DNA from: Siphonodentalium dalli
Taxonomy: Eukaryota; Mollusca; Scaphopoda; Gadilida; Siphonodentaliidae
Length of the DNA: 64,000 nucleotides
Assembly: GCA_032622095.1 (NCBI GenBank)
Contig: CP136063.1
Coordinates: 81,075,980-81,139,979 of the forward strand
Direction of reading: 5' to 3'
Shown: piece by piece, positions 1 to 11,444 of the stretch
How positions within the stretch are numbered: the stretch's first letter is position 1
Layout of the letters: each line of letters opens with the position of its first letter
Program-made: the position numbers and the translations under genes
Notes under the pieces: generated by a model
Seen by the model: the letters and a program-made list of their open reading frames with translations, nothing else
Database searches by the model: none
Told to the model about the DNA's origin: nothing

Positions 1-118
1 GAAAGCTCTCCCCGAGAGCTTTCCAATGAATGGCAACAAGCCATATTTCCGGCTAAATCCTGAAAAGTTACCCATAATTCTGCTGTAGTTAAGGAGTCAA
101 TTACTGAGGGCATTACTG
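1..118. mobile_element. Family A palindromic MITE (Tc1/mariner type), right arm and loop, cut by window edge
   Basis: Right half of a hairpin MITE: loop with GAAAGCTCTC/GAGAGCTTTC, then the arm down to the terminal CATTACTG followed by TA. Full copies elsewhere in the window show that the left arm is the reverse complement. TA flanks and a CAGT terminus fit Tc1/mariner-type MITEs. No coding capacity. Confidence 0.85.
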
Positions 119-194
119 TACATCTATTTGTAGGAATGTTCAGATGAGAGGTTCATCAGCCTAAAATAAGAGGTACCTGTTTAAATCAATATCT

Positions 195-452
195 ATTAAC
201 ACTTTCTATACTAAATACTAATTGATGAGTAGTTCCATAGGAAATGTTCAGATAATAAGTTCATTAAACAAGCTTATTATCTGAACATTGTCCACCAAAG
301 AATATGAATCCTTCTGCGCTTCTATATTTTGCCCTGTCTGTCATCTGCTTTTATTACATGAATATCCCTCCAAATGAATAATAGACCATTCTGATGTATA
401 CCTATATAACTGAAAGGGGGAATCCTTTAGTAAAGAAAGGGATAACCATCTT
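195..452 (+). mobile_element. Family Q repeat copy
   Basis: Starts with TTAACACTTTCTATAC and contains an internal inverted repeat (TCAGATAATAAG ... CTTATTATCTGA). Related copies lie at 59862-60262 and 63025-63260, the last partly inverted. Class unknown; probably a small non-autonomous DNA transposon. Confidence 0.55.
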
Positions 453-1246
453 TACAAATGAATGAATGGGAATCAAGTAACTACCCACGAGTGAGCATTA
501 AGTTGTCAATAGGTTCATTTATCATAAGCTGGAGAATGTTTGTGCACGTTTGCTGTTTTCTGGACATTAAATCAGGTAGATATCACAGTTTTAGTACTGT
601 AGTAGCTATGCACCTGACATAATTTTACCTATGACTGATAATGAAATGTTGTTACTATATGAAGCATGGAATAAAAATCTGACCACTCAAACTGTCTTTT
701 CTTCTGTCTCCCAACCAGATTTGAATATTCAGGGGCCACCATATGGTAGTTTTCAATTTCATTTTATTTTTTGGGTGAAATTCGTGAAACTGTTGACCAT
801 TATTTAGATACCATCTGTATTTTATATTTAGGGACCAGACTATGTTATTTTTCATCTTACCAAAATATGATAAAATAACAACAATAGAAAATAAAAAAAT
901 TATGATTTTCGACTAATTTATTGGTGACATATGATTTGTATATTTGGCAGGGGATTCCACAGCCAAATTTGAAAATTAACAAGACATAAGTGTATAAAAT
1001 AAAGACCTAAACAAATAATTTCTCCCCTCATTCCATACCCTGGGAATTACTGTTAATAGTTCAATAAGATACCAAAGATATTAATCAAAACTTTACGATA
1101 AACATTGGAAAAGGTCACAGCATTTTAAAATATTCTTAAAATGATATTCAGACTAATATATTCAAACTTTCTACATGATAAGCGATGTTTGTTGACAAAT
1201 CACTGTTACATTTTTCTTTACATAACAATGGTATCAACAAACAAAA
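453..1246. other. No gene seen; AT-rich spacer
   Basis: Short chance open frames only (for example minus strand 655-855), with no splice-site pairs or domain signatures. No recognised repeat. Confidence 0.5.
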
Positions 1247-1645
1247 TCCGTGGTCCAGTGGTTAGCGTGTCAGACTTGTATTCGCTGTAAACACATCGAT
1301 ATGAGTCTCCACATAGCAGTGGCTTGGCCGCTTTGAGTGACATGCAATTGTCGGATTGCTCGCTGTTTCAAAACCCGCGCCAAGTTGTGACCCTTGAGTA
1401 AGGTCGCTCGTACTGTGTCGGCTTCACATCACTCATGTGTTAAAAGAGTACCAGTCAGCTTGTCATACAGATGAGTATCAGAGCATGTTCTGATCAAACT
1501 AGAGCAGCGCCTGCAATGGCTGCAGCCGGTTCATTGGTTGGCTTGTACAAATGACTGGGGTAATATTGTACCAAGCGTGTTAGAGCAAGTAATTGGTTAA
1601 TCGCTATATAAAACTGGTCATTATTATTAGTATTATTATTATTGG
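1247..1645 (+). mobile_element. tRNA-derived SINE, apparently full length (V-SINE/DeuSINE-like)
   Basis: The head GTGGTCCAGTGGTTAGCGTG resembles a tRNA A box, and a diverged B box (TCGATATGAGTCTCC) lies about 50 bp downstream, giving an internal Pol III promoter. The body contains GACCCTTGAGTAAGG, close to the conserved central domain of vertebrate and invertebrate V/Deu-type SINEs. The 3' end has CGCTATATAAAACTG followed by ATTATTATT repeats, the usual tail of that group. The element is non-coding and would depend on a LINE for mobility. No clear target duplication was found. Confidence 0.8.
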
Positions 1646-2320
1646 ATATCTCTCAATAATGAATATAAGAACAAAGTTTTATCTATTTCTCCATGTTATT
1701 CTTAAAAATAGGTGAGGATGATCCTCCAGGGAGGTACTCAATCACTTGAATATCCTATAAATGGTCTAGCACTTTCGATAACAAGTGTATCTTCATCAGG
1801 ACCAGGATGGCGTGGTTAGATGTGGATTTTGCCTGTCCTTTTATACTCTATGTTGGTTGAGCGTGGATTTGATTGGTCAATGGGTAGATGTCGGGAGGTT
1901 ATTGACACAGAAGAGGTCTCGGGGTTGAGTGCGGGTATGTTGTCCCTTAATGGTGCCCGTTAGTCTATGCGGGTATAATGTTGCTGCCCAGTCACTGGTT
2001 TAGTGCGGGTAGTTGTAGCAGGTATATTGGATACAGTGCTACTAATAACGTGGTGTGTCCATGAGTTAAAGTACAAACTGCGCTGGTATATGATTTATAA
2101 CCTAGATCGCCGGATGTGGGGTTGCGGGTATGCTCCGCAGTGGTGCGGGTATGTCGCTTTATTCATGTTATTCTTAGTGATGATGTCTTTACAGACTCTT
2201 CTATTTTTTGCACATTTAGCCACTGCGAGTGCCTTGGGTCCCTTTTATATTATAACTAGCTGATGTGTCCGACAATGTATAGGCTATTTAGGGATTTCAT
2301 TGTGATTGCCATTGATCTAC
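1646..2320. other. No gene seen; contains a short repeat shared with 54440-54500
   Basis: The block around 2190-2245 (TTTTGCACATTTAGCCACTG and onward) recurs at about 54451-54490 beside the CT microsatellite, so this is repeat-derived. The 86-codon frame at 2003-2263 begins with a non-ATG start and resembles nothing known. Confidence 0.45.
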
Positions 2321-2700
2321 TAATTCAAAATGACAACGTTGAACAATACTGAGTGAACAACGTTGAAAAGTGTTAGGAGAAAGAAAAAACTATTGTTCGA
2401 TCGGTCCAGAAACATGCCTAAATCAGCATACCGGTATATGAGGGAGGTCAAGGACACTGTCGCATGTGAAATTGGACCCGCCCATATTGTTCCTGGCCTT
2501 TTTCGTGTCTATAACACACATACATACATACACACAGACTGAATCAAAGTGACAACGTTAAACCATACTGAGTGAACAACGTTGAAACGTATTAGGAGAA
2601 AGAAACAAAATATTGTTCGATCGTCCAGAAACATGCCTATATGAGCAAGGTCAAGGACACGGTCGCATGTGAAATTAGACCTGCCCATATTGTTCCTGGG
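2321..2700. repeat. Two-copy tandem repeat, about 219 bp period
   Basis: TGACAACGTT near 2331 recurs near 2550, and the following CCAGAAACATGCCTA, GGTCAAGGACAC and CCCATATTGTTCCTGG blocks recur in the same order. The GGTCAAGGACAC...GTTCC block matches, in reverse complement, the Helitron-like repeat near 58210-58270, so this is probably a fragment of that family. Confidence 0.75.
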
Positions 2701-2707
2701 ATAAAAG

Positions 2708-3298
2708 TAGGCCTAAGTAATCGACCCCTTAACCACAGCAGAATTATGGGTAACTTTTCAGGATTTAGTCGGAAATATGGCTTGTTGCCATTCATCGGAA
2801 AGCTCTCATCATTCTGATGAATGGCATCAAGCCATATTTCCGACTAAATCCTGAAAAGTTACCCATAATTCTGCTGTGGTTAACCCTTTACCCAACAAAC
2901 CGGCCAAAACCGGCCAAATAAAGCTTCAACAGCCTAAAATATCTTCGGTCTGTCTCAATAAAACCATACAAATATGGATATCATTGGAACCGGCTCATTG
3001 ACCACATTGTGATGGTTACAGTTATGCCCTGTGCCAATGCATTCTCTTATATATGCGAGTCGACCATAGGTCGCCTCGCATATATAAGAGAATGCATTGG
3101 CCTAAAAAAAATCTTTTTTTAACACTTTTTACCATTTTTTCTTACATTCTTTAACAATTTTATAATTTTTAATGTGTTAAGCCAATGCATTCTCTTATAT
3201 ATGCGAGGCGACCTATGGTCGACTCGCATATATAAGAGAATGCATTGGCACAGGGCCGTTCTGTTGGGTAAAGGGTTAATTACTTTAGGGCATTACTG
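2708..3298. mobile_element. Family A MITE split by a family B element
   Basis: Left arm, loop and most of the right arm match other A copies. Just after CTGCTGTGG the sequence is broken by a TTAA-flanked B element (2884-3275) and then resumes with TTACTTTAGGGCATTACTGTA. The B element therefore inserted later than this A copy. Confidence 0.9.
2884..3275 (+). mobile_element. Family B MITE, TTAA-flanked (piggyBac-like)
   Basis: 392 bp with terminal inverted repeat CCCTTTACCCAACA/TGTTGGGTAAAGGG, bounded by TTAA at 2880-2883 and 3276-3279. Inside are two near-perfect hairpins built from GCCAATGCATTCTCTTATAT and its complement, separated by a T-rich linker. TTAA duplications with CCC termini are typical of piggyBac-type elements. 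No ORF, so non-autonomous. Confidence 0.85.
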
Positions 3299-3300
3299 TA

Positions 3301-3674
3301 CCAAATTTGAATTGGATTGGATACATACTTACATACATATACATATAGATATATATTTGTTGAACCTTTGTATATTCCACATATATTTGAGCAAAATAGG
3401 GAATTTCAATTGACATTTTGGGTCCACGAGAAAGGTACCATGTCTTAACTACCAGGTACTGACATAAACTAATGACAGGCAGAGCATTCTGCTGTATAGG
3501 CATTTCCAGAATAAATCAGTAAGTTGAAATACAAGGAAGACCCCACGCCCTGACCCGTGTATTCAGATACCATATATATTGTACCTGAATTAAAGGTATA
3601 CATAATGTATATATAAGTTTAAACTTTAATGTTATACTTCTTGTTCCAAACACGTTATTTTATATGCTAGAATT
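3301..3674. other. No gene seen
   Basis: AT-rich spacer with TATATA-rich stretches and only chance frames. Confidence 0.45.
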
Positions 3675-3678
3675 TTAA

Positions 3679-5428
3679 AGGCCCACTTAATTTTCGAACT
3701 GCCAGATCACATATTTGAAAGAGGAAACTTCAAAACATTGTATTATCCTATCTGGTGTAATAAACTGTGAACATGTAGTTTTTGTTGAGTTACCGATGTG
3801 CTTAAGTTTCATCTAGATCTGATTTTGTTGTGCAAAGTGTATTATTTTCCATGGAGGGGGAATAACATTATATCTTAAATATAGAGTTATTCCCCTTCCA
3901 TTGAAAATACATTTTTAGTTGGAATTCTGGGAGCCATAACGTGGGGAATCTTTCTATGATTTCAGCTGTTTTCTATTTCTCGATGGGCATCTTCTGAGAC
4001 ACAGATGTTTCAAATAGTGATGAGTTATAGTATTTTAATCATATTTTATGGCATAGATTGTTATTAAAACCGTATATCAAGGCACTATAAAAAAAAAAAA
4101 AAATCGGTGACACGAAAATTAAAGATGCATTATCTGAATTAATGCTCCTAAATTACTGTTTCTTTGGCTTTGGGGGTAAAAAATATTTGATACGAGCCGA
4201 GGAACCCACCCTTCAAAGCTCAGAGTGATCAGATATCGATTTTTGAAGTTTGTTATTTCTCGTGATGTTCAATTATTTGTGGCTCAGAAAAACGTGGTCA
4301 AACGGGTGGTCTCGGACAAAATTGCGGATGAAGATGGATAACTCTAAAATCAAGTGGTAATACAGCCATATTTTGTGATACTTAAGTGATAATACGGCGA
4401 TATTTTGTTGAACAAAATGTTGATAAATAACACATTTTGAGAAATTTTATGCCATAGTTGACAGTGGTTAGCATTATTTTGTTGCAATTAATCAATTCTG
4501 ATAACTAAAGCGTAATTTGAAAAAATGATGTTGTTGTATCTTGATGATATGGGGACTGTCTGATTGGATTAAGTACCTTTAAGTGGACCTTTAAGTAAAA
4601 AGAAAAACAGATTTCGTAAAAATTAACCTGGAATCCTGAGTACATCTTTAACAGAATAATTATTGCTCGCCCTCAAAAATGTGGAAACAATATATAAATG
4701 GATAAAAAATTCAATATATTCTGATATATTCAATATAAATTCAAGATATTTTCTCTCTGGTGGCACTTCTATCTCCAATTGTGTTATTTTATACACTAGT
4801 GTTTAAATTAAAAACAAAGTTAAAATCTGGTAAAAACAAAGAAAAAAATGGACTGAAATCCTGATTACAGCTTTAAGTTTTTGGTATCCAAACCATGGGC
4901 TGAAAACCAAAATTATGAACCAAATGAGGATGCACAGCATATTTAAAGGCCCACTTAATTTTCGAGTCACCTATTTTATTTTTTTTATAGTGCGTTGATA
5001 TATGGTTTTAATAACAATCTATGCCATAAAATATGATTAAAATACTATAATTCATCACCATTTGAAACTGTCTGTGTCTCAGAAGATGCCCATAGAGATA
5101 TAGAAAACAGCTGAAATCATGGAAAGATTTCCCCTGTTTGGCTCCAAGAATGCAAACTAAAAATGTATTTTCAATGGAAAGGGAATAACTCTATCTTTAA
5201 GATATAGAGTTATTCCCTCTCCATTGAAAATAATACACTTTGCACCACAAACCAGATGAAAATTAAGCGCAAAAACACGTCGGTAACTCAACAAAAACAA
5301 CATGTTCACAGTTTATTACACCGGGTAAGTTAATAATACAATGTTTTGGAGCTTCCTCTTTCAAATGGTATATAATATGGAATATATTTTACATATGTGA
5401 TCTGGGGGTTCGAAAATTAAGTGGGCCT
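3679..5428. mobile_element. Family H foldback element flanked by TTAA
   Basis: The left end AGGCCCACTTAATTTTCGAA and its complement at 5409-5428 bound a 1750-bp unit, with TTAA on both sides (3675-3678, 5429-5432). Arms of about 430-490 bp (3679-4100 and 4944-5428) are inverted copies, each with its own small palindrome near AGAGTTATTCCC. The second arm has an internal start, again after TTTAAAGGCCCAC, so two head-to-head copies may be joined. TTAA targets occur in piggyBac and Kolobok superfamilies; which one applies cannot be told. No transposase. Confidence 0.75.
4110..4585 (+). repeat. Repeat S, copy 1 (spacer of the H foldback)
   Basis: Collinear with 11707-12190: shared blocks include TTAAAGATGCAT, AAATATTTGAT, GATATCGATTTTTGAA, GATGAAGATGGATAACTCTA and TGTTGATAAATAACAC. 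Diverged and non-coding. Confidence 0.7.
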
Positions 5429-5432
5429 TTAA

Positions 5433-5850
5433 GACTGATTCACACTGATAAAAATATGAAATTTTTCGCCAACAACGTGTTTGGGGAGGGGTAGCTAAAG
5501 TCCAATATCTCACAAACCATATCTGTCAAATTCTTTTTGTATATGACGATAACCTTTTCTCTTTCAAGTAAAACTATGGTGTGATGTAGAAACTTAGGTG
5601 AGGACATAGGGCTTGATATAGAAAAATATTGAATTTCTATAAAAAGTCACTGGTGGGTATCATTCATCATCGATTCCATTGATTTTACTCTCATTTTCAT
5701 GAACCATATTTTCTTCTTCAATAAAATTTGGTTTCACCTATTTCTCTAAATCTATTTCTCTAAACCATGCACATGAATTAACAGAATTGTATAATATAAC
5801 ATAAAGACAATTATATTAGAGAAATGGATTTGGCAGAAAGCATGATGCTT
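5433..5850. other. No gene seen
   Basis: AT-rich spacer between H and the next MITE; no recognised feature. Confidence 0.4.
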
Positions 5851-5851
5851 A

Positions 5852-6066
5852 CAGTAATGCTCTAAATAATCGACTCATTAACCACAGAAGAATTATGGGT
5901 AATTTTTCAGGATTTAGTCGGAAATATGGCTTGTTACCATTCTTCGGAAAGCTCTCACTGAGAGCTTTCCAAAGAATGGCAACAAGCCATATTTCCACTA
6001 AATCCTTTACCTAAATTACCCATAATTCTGCTGTGGTTAAGGAGTCGATTATTTAGGGCATTACTG
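5852..6066. mobile_element. Family A MITE, nearly complete
   Basis: About 215 bp hairpin from CAGTAATGCTC to GGGCATTACTG, with about 105-nt arms and GAGAGC at the loop. TA precedes the left end; the right TA is mutated. A short deletion lies in the right arm near 5996. Confidence 0.9.
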
Positions 6067-6930
6067 AATATCAGCCATGTCCCCATGATTTCACCTTGTT
6101 CTGCCATAGGTAGGGGTATATCTCAAATACAGAACTCTTTTTCGATTTGGCTGCTGCACTCTATCAAAACTGAAACAAGTGAGGCTATACGTACAGCATA
6201 TTTTATAAGGGCATGCATACTTTATCAAATCTGATAATTGTCATTGTATGAATGATAGAATTGTCTGATACATAAGAATAATAAAAACAGACCACTATCT
6301 AAATTAACATTTCCTAGTTCTAAACACCCGCAGTGCACGACAAAGCAGGGGGACTACAAGGACAAGTTATTCCAATTCACCATGAAAGCACCAATCACAA
6401 TGAATGACCTGATAATCGGAGAGGGTGCACTCAAGTAAACAAATGTTTGTTTGCCCTCATATCCACGCGGAGGCCTGCTTAAAAGGCATTCATAGTGTTT
6501 GTATAAATCTTATACAAGTGCTCTCTAAATGAAATTAAATTACATGGTCTTATTGAAGAATATTTTCTTATCATTGCAGAGTTATCTATCTTCAATACAT
6601 TTAAATGGCCTGTGAAGGACACAACGAGAATGAATATTTTGCAAATATTTTTATAGATTCGGGCTGATTTTTCACCAATATTGATCCTAAAACCATTGAA
6701 AATGGCAGGCGGTACTATTTCATTTGATGATCTAAACTTTAATGACGGAGTCTACTGACTAACTGGATTATGATAAAAAATGGAAATTTTCTTATTCCGA
6801 TTCTAGGTAAGAATAATAAGATGTCAGCTTTGATAATATGACATACCATCAGATACAATCACAGTTAGGGGACAAAGATAAGGGCCCACCAAACTACTAT
6901 TCATTCACTTGGTTGTGGACAATTTTGTGT
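6067..6930. other. No gene seen
   Basis: AT-rich spacer; only short frames, no repeat recognised. Confidence 0.4.
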
Positions 6931-6934
6931 TTAA

Positions 6935-7067
6935 CCCTCTCATACATTGATTGAAAGAGCTCTTAGAGCTCTTTCCATCAATATATCACACTATTATAAT
7001 CAATAAATTTGAAAAATGATCAAGGAAATATGGGTTGATACAAAAATCGGACTTGGCACTGAAAGGG
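6935..7067. mobile_element. Short TTAA-flanked MITE (133 bp)
   Basis: Begins CCCTCTCA and ends TGAAAGGG, with TTAA immediately outside both ends (6931-6934, 7068-7071). A perfect hairpin GAAAGAGCTCTTAGAGCTCTTTC lies near the left end (central 18 bp palindromic). Resembles family B in termini and target but not in body. Confidence 0.7.
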
Positions 7068-7071
7068 TTAA

Positions 7072-7911
7072 AAGTTAAGCATGTTCTCAGGGTTCTGGAC
7101 CAATTTTTATGGTATCATGTTTTACTACTTATTCTAATTCTTATTCTTATTCTAAGATTCTAATATATCACAAAAGGACATTTTTTGTATATAAATCTAA
7201 TATATATGTCACATTTGGCTTTTAATACATTCGCAGCTCCCCTCATGAAAGGGTTAAAGAAATCACTTTTGTGTATAACTTACTATAATCTAGTGAGAAA
7301 ATTACTAAAGCAGTGAAAAAGTCCTTCATTTTTCTGTATTTTTAAAAAATACTTTACCATAATATATGGAATTAATTGGGTTATTCTGAGAATTTGAGGC
7401 TTGATATCAGATAAACTTCCACTTTTGAAGGCACACAACTCGAAAAAGACTTAATAAATCTAGGAATGTTTTTCAGTTCTGGAATCAGGGAAGTAAGGTC
7501 GACAAAATGGACTTGAAATTGGAGGATTTGTGAAATTGAAATTTGACCTGCATCCCTGAAAATCCATAAATTGATGATTTGACCAATTTCCCCAAATTTA
7601 TTTCATGAAATTCGCCAATTTCCCTTTTTTTTTTAGATTCTTGTTGATTTTTAGTATATTGTTTATGGTTGGTTTATGTACTTAATCCGGCAAAGAAAAA
7701 TTATGTTGCAATTAGTTCCGTATTAAGCATTTTTTTAATCATAAATACACTGCATGGACTACAAGTGTTTTTTCACATGTTAGCCTAAACTGAAATACAA
7801 TTATAGCTCGTTTCAGCACTCACTAAACCCATCAAAATGTTACTCAATTCAATTTATATTCTATACATTTGGTCTAACCAAAACATGATTTCCCACACAC
7901 TAACCCTTATA
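7072..7911. other. No gene seen; AT-rich lead-in to the minisatellite
   Basis: A CATGAAAGGGTTAA terminus near 7243-7257 is probably the right end of another decayed TTAA-type MITE. No coding signal. Confidence 0.4.
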
Positions 7912-9058
7912 AAAACACTATGGTCAACCATGGTAAAACACTCTAGTCAACCATGGTAAAAACACTCTGGTCAACCATGGTAAAAATACTCTGGTCAACC
8001 ATGGTAAAAACACTCTGGTAAACCATGGTAAGACACTCTGGTCAACCATGTTAAAGCTCTCTGGTCAACCATGGTAAAACACTCTGGTCAACCATGGTAA
8101 AAACACTCTGGTAAACCATGGTTAAAACACTCTGGTCAACCATGGTAAAAACACTCGGGTTAACCATGGAAAAACACTCTGGTCAACCATGGTAAAAACA
8201 CTCTGGTCAACCATGGTAAAAACACTCGGGTCAATCATGGTAAAACACTCTGGACAACCATTGTGAAAACACTCTGGTCAACTATGGAAAAACACTCTGG
8301 TCAAACATGGTAAAAACACTCTGGTCAACCATGGTAAAAACACTCTGGTCAACCACAGTAAAAACACTCTGGTCAACCATGTTATAAGCACTCGGGTCAA
8401 CCATGGTAAAACACTCTGGTCAACCATGGTATAAACACTCTGGTCAACCATGGTAAAAACACTCTGGTCAACCATGGTAAAAACTCTCTGGTCAACCACG
8501 GTAAAAACACTCTGGTCAACCATGTTATAAGCACTCGGGTCAACCATGGTAAAACACTCCGGTCAACCATGGTTAAAACACTCTGGTCAACCATGGTAAA
8601 AACACTCGGGTCAACCATGGAAAAACACTCTGGTCAACCATGGTAAAACACTCTGGTCAACCATGTTAAAGCTCTCTGGTCAACCATGGTAAAACACTCT
8701 GGTCAACCATGGTAAAAACACTGGTAAACAATGGTTAAAACACTCTGGTCAACCATGGTAAAAACACTCGGGTCAACCATGGAAAAACACTCTGGTCAAC
8801 CATGGTAAAAACACTCTGGTCAACCATGGTAAAAACACTCGGGTCAATCATGGTAAAACACTCGGGTCAATTATCGTGAAAACACTCTGGTCAACCATGG
8901 AAAAACACTATGGTCAACCATGGTAAAAACACTCTGGTCAACCATGTTATAAACACTCGGGTCAACCATGGTAAAACACTCCGGTCAACCATGGTATAAA
9001 CACTCTGGTTAACCATGGTAAAAACACTCTGGTCAACCATGGTAAAAACACTCTGGTA
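7912..9058. repeat. Minisatellite, 23-24 bp unit, roughly 48 copies
   Basis: The unit is approximately ACACTCTGGTCAACCATGGTAAAA, repeated head to tail for 1.15 kb with point changes (CTCGGGTC, CCATGTTATAAGC). Higher-order structure is visible: a block of several units near 8040-8240 recurs with the same variants near 8650-8870. The minus-strand frames through it (8278-8618) are periodic artefacts of the repeat. Confidence 0.97.
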
Positions 9059-10300
9059 TTCTACCAAGGTGATTGGAAGCAGGTAATTTTACTCTGGTAA
9101 AATACACCTAGTGAATGGTCACCATATTAGGTGCAGACTTGTAGACCCACCCATGTATTTTTACTCCAGTAAAATGTTCCCACCCATGTATATTTACCGA
9201 GGTATTTTGCCAGAATGTTAGTATGAATGTTGGATTCTGCTAGAGTAAGGCTAAAGTTACCAGTGTGGTACCTGTGTGTGCTTTCAGAAGCTTTAACATT
9301 TAAAATAACAGATTGGAGGCTATATGAATCACACATGTGATTACATAAGGTGTTAAACTCTTCTGGATTTAGCCTACTTATTTATAAGAATATTCTTGTC
9401 CCATTCTGTTAACTTTTGAGTATGACAATTGTTTTCCACTGATTAACGAACAAAATATTATTTTAATCTAACAAGAGACAGAAAACACCTCAGCTGATAA
9501 ATGTGCTATTGTGCAATAGAGTTATTGTTCATATCCTTGTAATATTACTCTGGTAAAGCCAGGTTAACCATTGTTTTACATGGCTCTACTCTGATAAAAT
9601 ATGGTAAAGTCAGAATGACAATGATATACTCTGGTAAAAGCCATGTCGTGAAGTCTATGTAAATAGACACACCCATGTAAGTAAAGGCATGATGAACCGA
9701 TCTTACATTATACTCTGGTAAATTCTGCTGTATTACTATTACATACAAAACATTAACCAACATGGAGGCCTATGAACCAGCAGTTTTGAGATTGGGTGGA
9801 CTCCACCTTGCAGAGTTGTTTCCGTTTTGGTCTTAAATATACAAAAACCCAACCCACCTCAATGCTTGTCCCTGGTTGAATTTATTTTTGTAAGATCGGT
9901 AGTGTAAGTTTGTACTGCTACAAGGACAATATGCCAGACTTTAGTCAAGAATAGGACTAAGATTCATACTGTCATTCCCCTTGTAACACTTGTTTATTAT
10001 TGTGTGGCATTACCTCACCTCATTCTCAAAATCAAAAGATATGTGCTATTAGCTGACACATAACATTAATAGTAGAGAATGTAGAACTCACAACATGCAT
10101 CTCTGACTGGAACCAACCCATATAAAAATCACCATGGTTGTATAGCGCCACGTTTTGAAGTAACTGGTGACTTTGAAGTAAGGCATTTTTTAAAGAGCGC
10201 TTTTTTCCTCAAAGAAATCTATATTGACTAAATAACTGATGTATTCAGAAATGAAAACATAAAGTTTAAAGAGCGTTTTTCCAGAAGAAGTGATTTACAT
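9059..10300. other. Degenerate flank of the minisatellite; no gene seen
   Basis: ACTCTGGTAAA motifs continue, widely spaced (near 9091, 9548, 9632, 9713), as if the minisatellite seed was dispersed. The rest is AT-rich. Chance frames at 9127-9336 and 9545-9763 (minus) show no domain. Confidence 0.45.
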
Positions 10301-10309
10301 GGTTTATGT

Positions 10310-10830
10310 TCTGATTTACATGGTTTTACCCATGTATGTCCTGTTTCACTGTCATTTTACAAGAGTAAAGTGGGGTACACATGCCTTTACATGCATGGAA
10401 TTTAAAAGGGTATGTCATTTTTACATGGCTGTACATGGCTTTTACCAGTGTTTATCATTGTTCACCTGACTTTACCATGCTTTACTTGGATTTTACGAGG
10501 GTATGTCTATTTTACATGGCTCTTACCAGAGTATATCATTGATAACCTGACTTTACCATGATTTACATGGAATTTACAAGGGTATGTCCATTTTACGTGG
10601 CTTTTGCATGTACATGGCTTTTACCAGAGTATATCATTGTTAACCTGACTTTACCATGTTTTACTTGGAATGTACAAGTAGTTCGGGGGCTGATAGGGAT
10701 ACCCTTGCACCCCCATGGGACTTAACTTTACCCCACTCATTTTGTTCCTTATTATGTCCTTCAACTTTTAAGCAATGTTAACACGAAAAAAACTCCCAGA
10801 CTAAATGGCATGTCCTTTTTACATGGCTTT
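10310..10830. repeat. Degenerate tandem repeat, about 100 bp period
   Basis: Blocks TTTTACATGGCT, ACCAGAGTATATCATTG, AACCTGACTTTACCATG and TTTACAAGGGTATGTCC recur three to four times in the same order. The words (TTTACCA, CATGG) are similar to those of the 7.9-9.1 kb minisatellite. Confidence 0.75.
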
Positions 10831-10840
10831 TACCTCACAC

Positions 10841-10980
10841 TATGGCTTGTTGTCATTCATCGGAAAGCTATCAGTGAGAGCTTTTCGATGAATAGCAACA
10901 AGCCATATTTCCGACTAAATCCTGAAAAATTACCCACAATTCTGCTGTGGTTAAGGAGTTCATTATTTAGGGTATTACTG
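10841..10980. mobile_element. Family A MITE, left arm truncated
   Basis: Starts within the left arm at TATGGCTTGTTG and continues through the loop and full right arm to TATTACTG, followed by TA. Its end lies only 60 bp upstream of the exon at 11041. Confidence 0.85.
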
Positions 10981-11040
10981 TACTTTGTGGTGTTATTATT
11001 TATAAGTCTTGTTGATAGAGTGTTATTTTTCTATTTCCAG

Positions 11041-11393
11041 TCCAATTTATTCTGCTGGGGATTGTTGAATCCAACACAACAGAATCATCTCCGAAAAATG
11101 TACCACGGCGCAGTCACTTAGACCAGACTGGAATCGTGCTGCGCATGTTTCTCGCCATCGGACTCGGTGTTCCAGCGCTGATTGTTGCAATATGTTTCAC
11201 AAAAGCTTGGATATTGGTGCATAAAGACAGGTCAAGGTCAAATCAGAATAAACCCCAAACGCAGGCCGGACGTGGACCGGCCCAAGAACAACACCCACCA
11301 CCAATGACCTCAAGATATCCCCTACAGAACAGAATTGCTATGCAATTTCGTTACCCTCGACGCCTACCTCCTGTCATAACTTCTGAAGTGTGA
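11041..11393 (+). CDS. Terminal exon of a single-pass membrane protein, unidentified
   Basis: The sequence TTATTTTTCTATTTCCAG ends at 11040 and is a strong splice acceptor. From there a frame entered in phase 1 stays open for 116 residues to a TGA at 11391-11393. It encodes a short extracellular-type stretch with an N-glycosylation sequon (ESNTTES), a hydrophobic helix (MFLAIGLGVPALIVAICF, from 11145), a basic stop-transfer region (HKDRSRS) and a hydrophilic Q/P-rich cytoplasmic tail ending ITSEV. This order fits the C-terminus of a type I receptor or adhesion protein. GC is higher than in the flanks. The family is not recognised and no upstream exon could be linked. The 3' part is duplicated in tandem just downstream. 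Confidence 0.6.
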
Positions 11394-11444
11394 CCGATAC
11401 TGGTAGTTATACGTGTGTGTGTGTGTTTATACGTGTGTGTATAT

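Noticed and set aside
8278-8618. Minus-strand frames with VDQSVFTM / WLTRVFLP periods
   Set aside because: Frames through the 23-24 bp minisatellite; unit variation shifts the frame and there is no start context or domain.
7912-9058. CRISPR-like array
   Set aside because: Units are contiguous without unique spacers, in animal DNA: a minisatellite.
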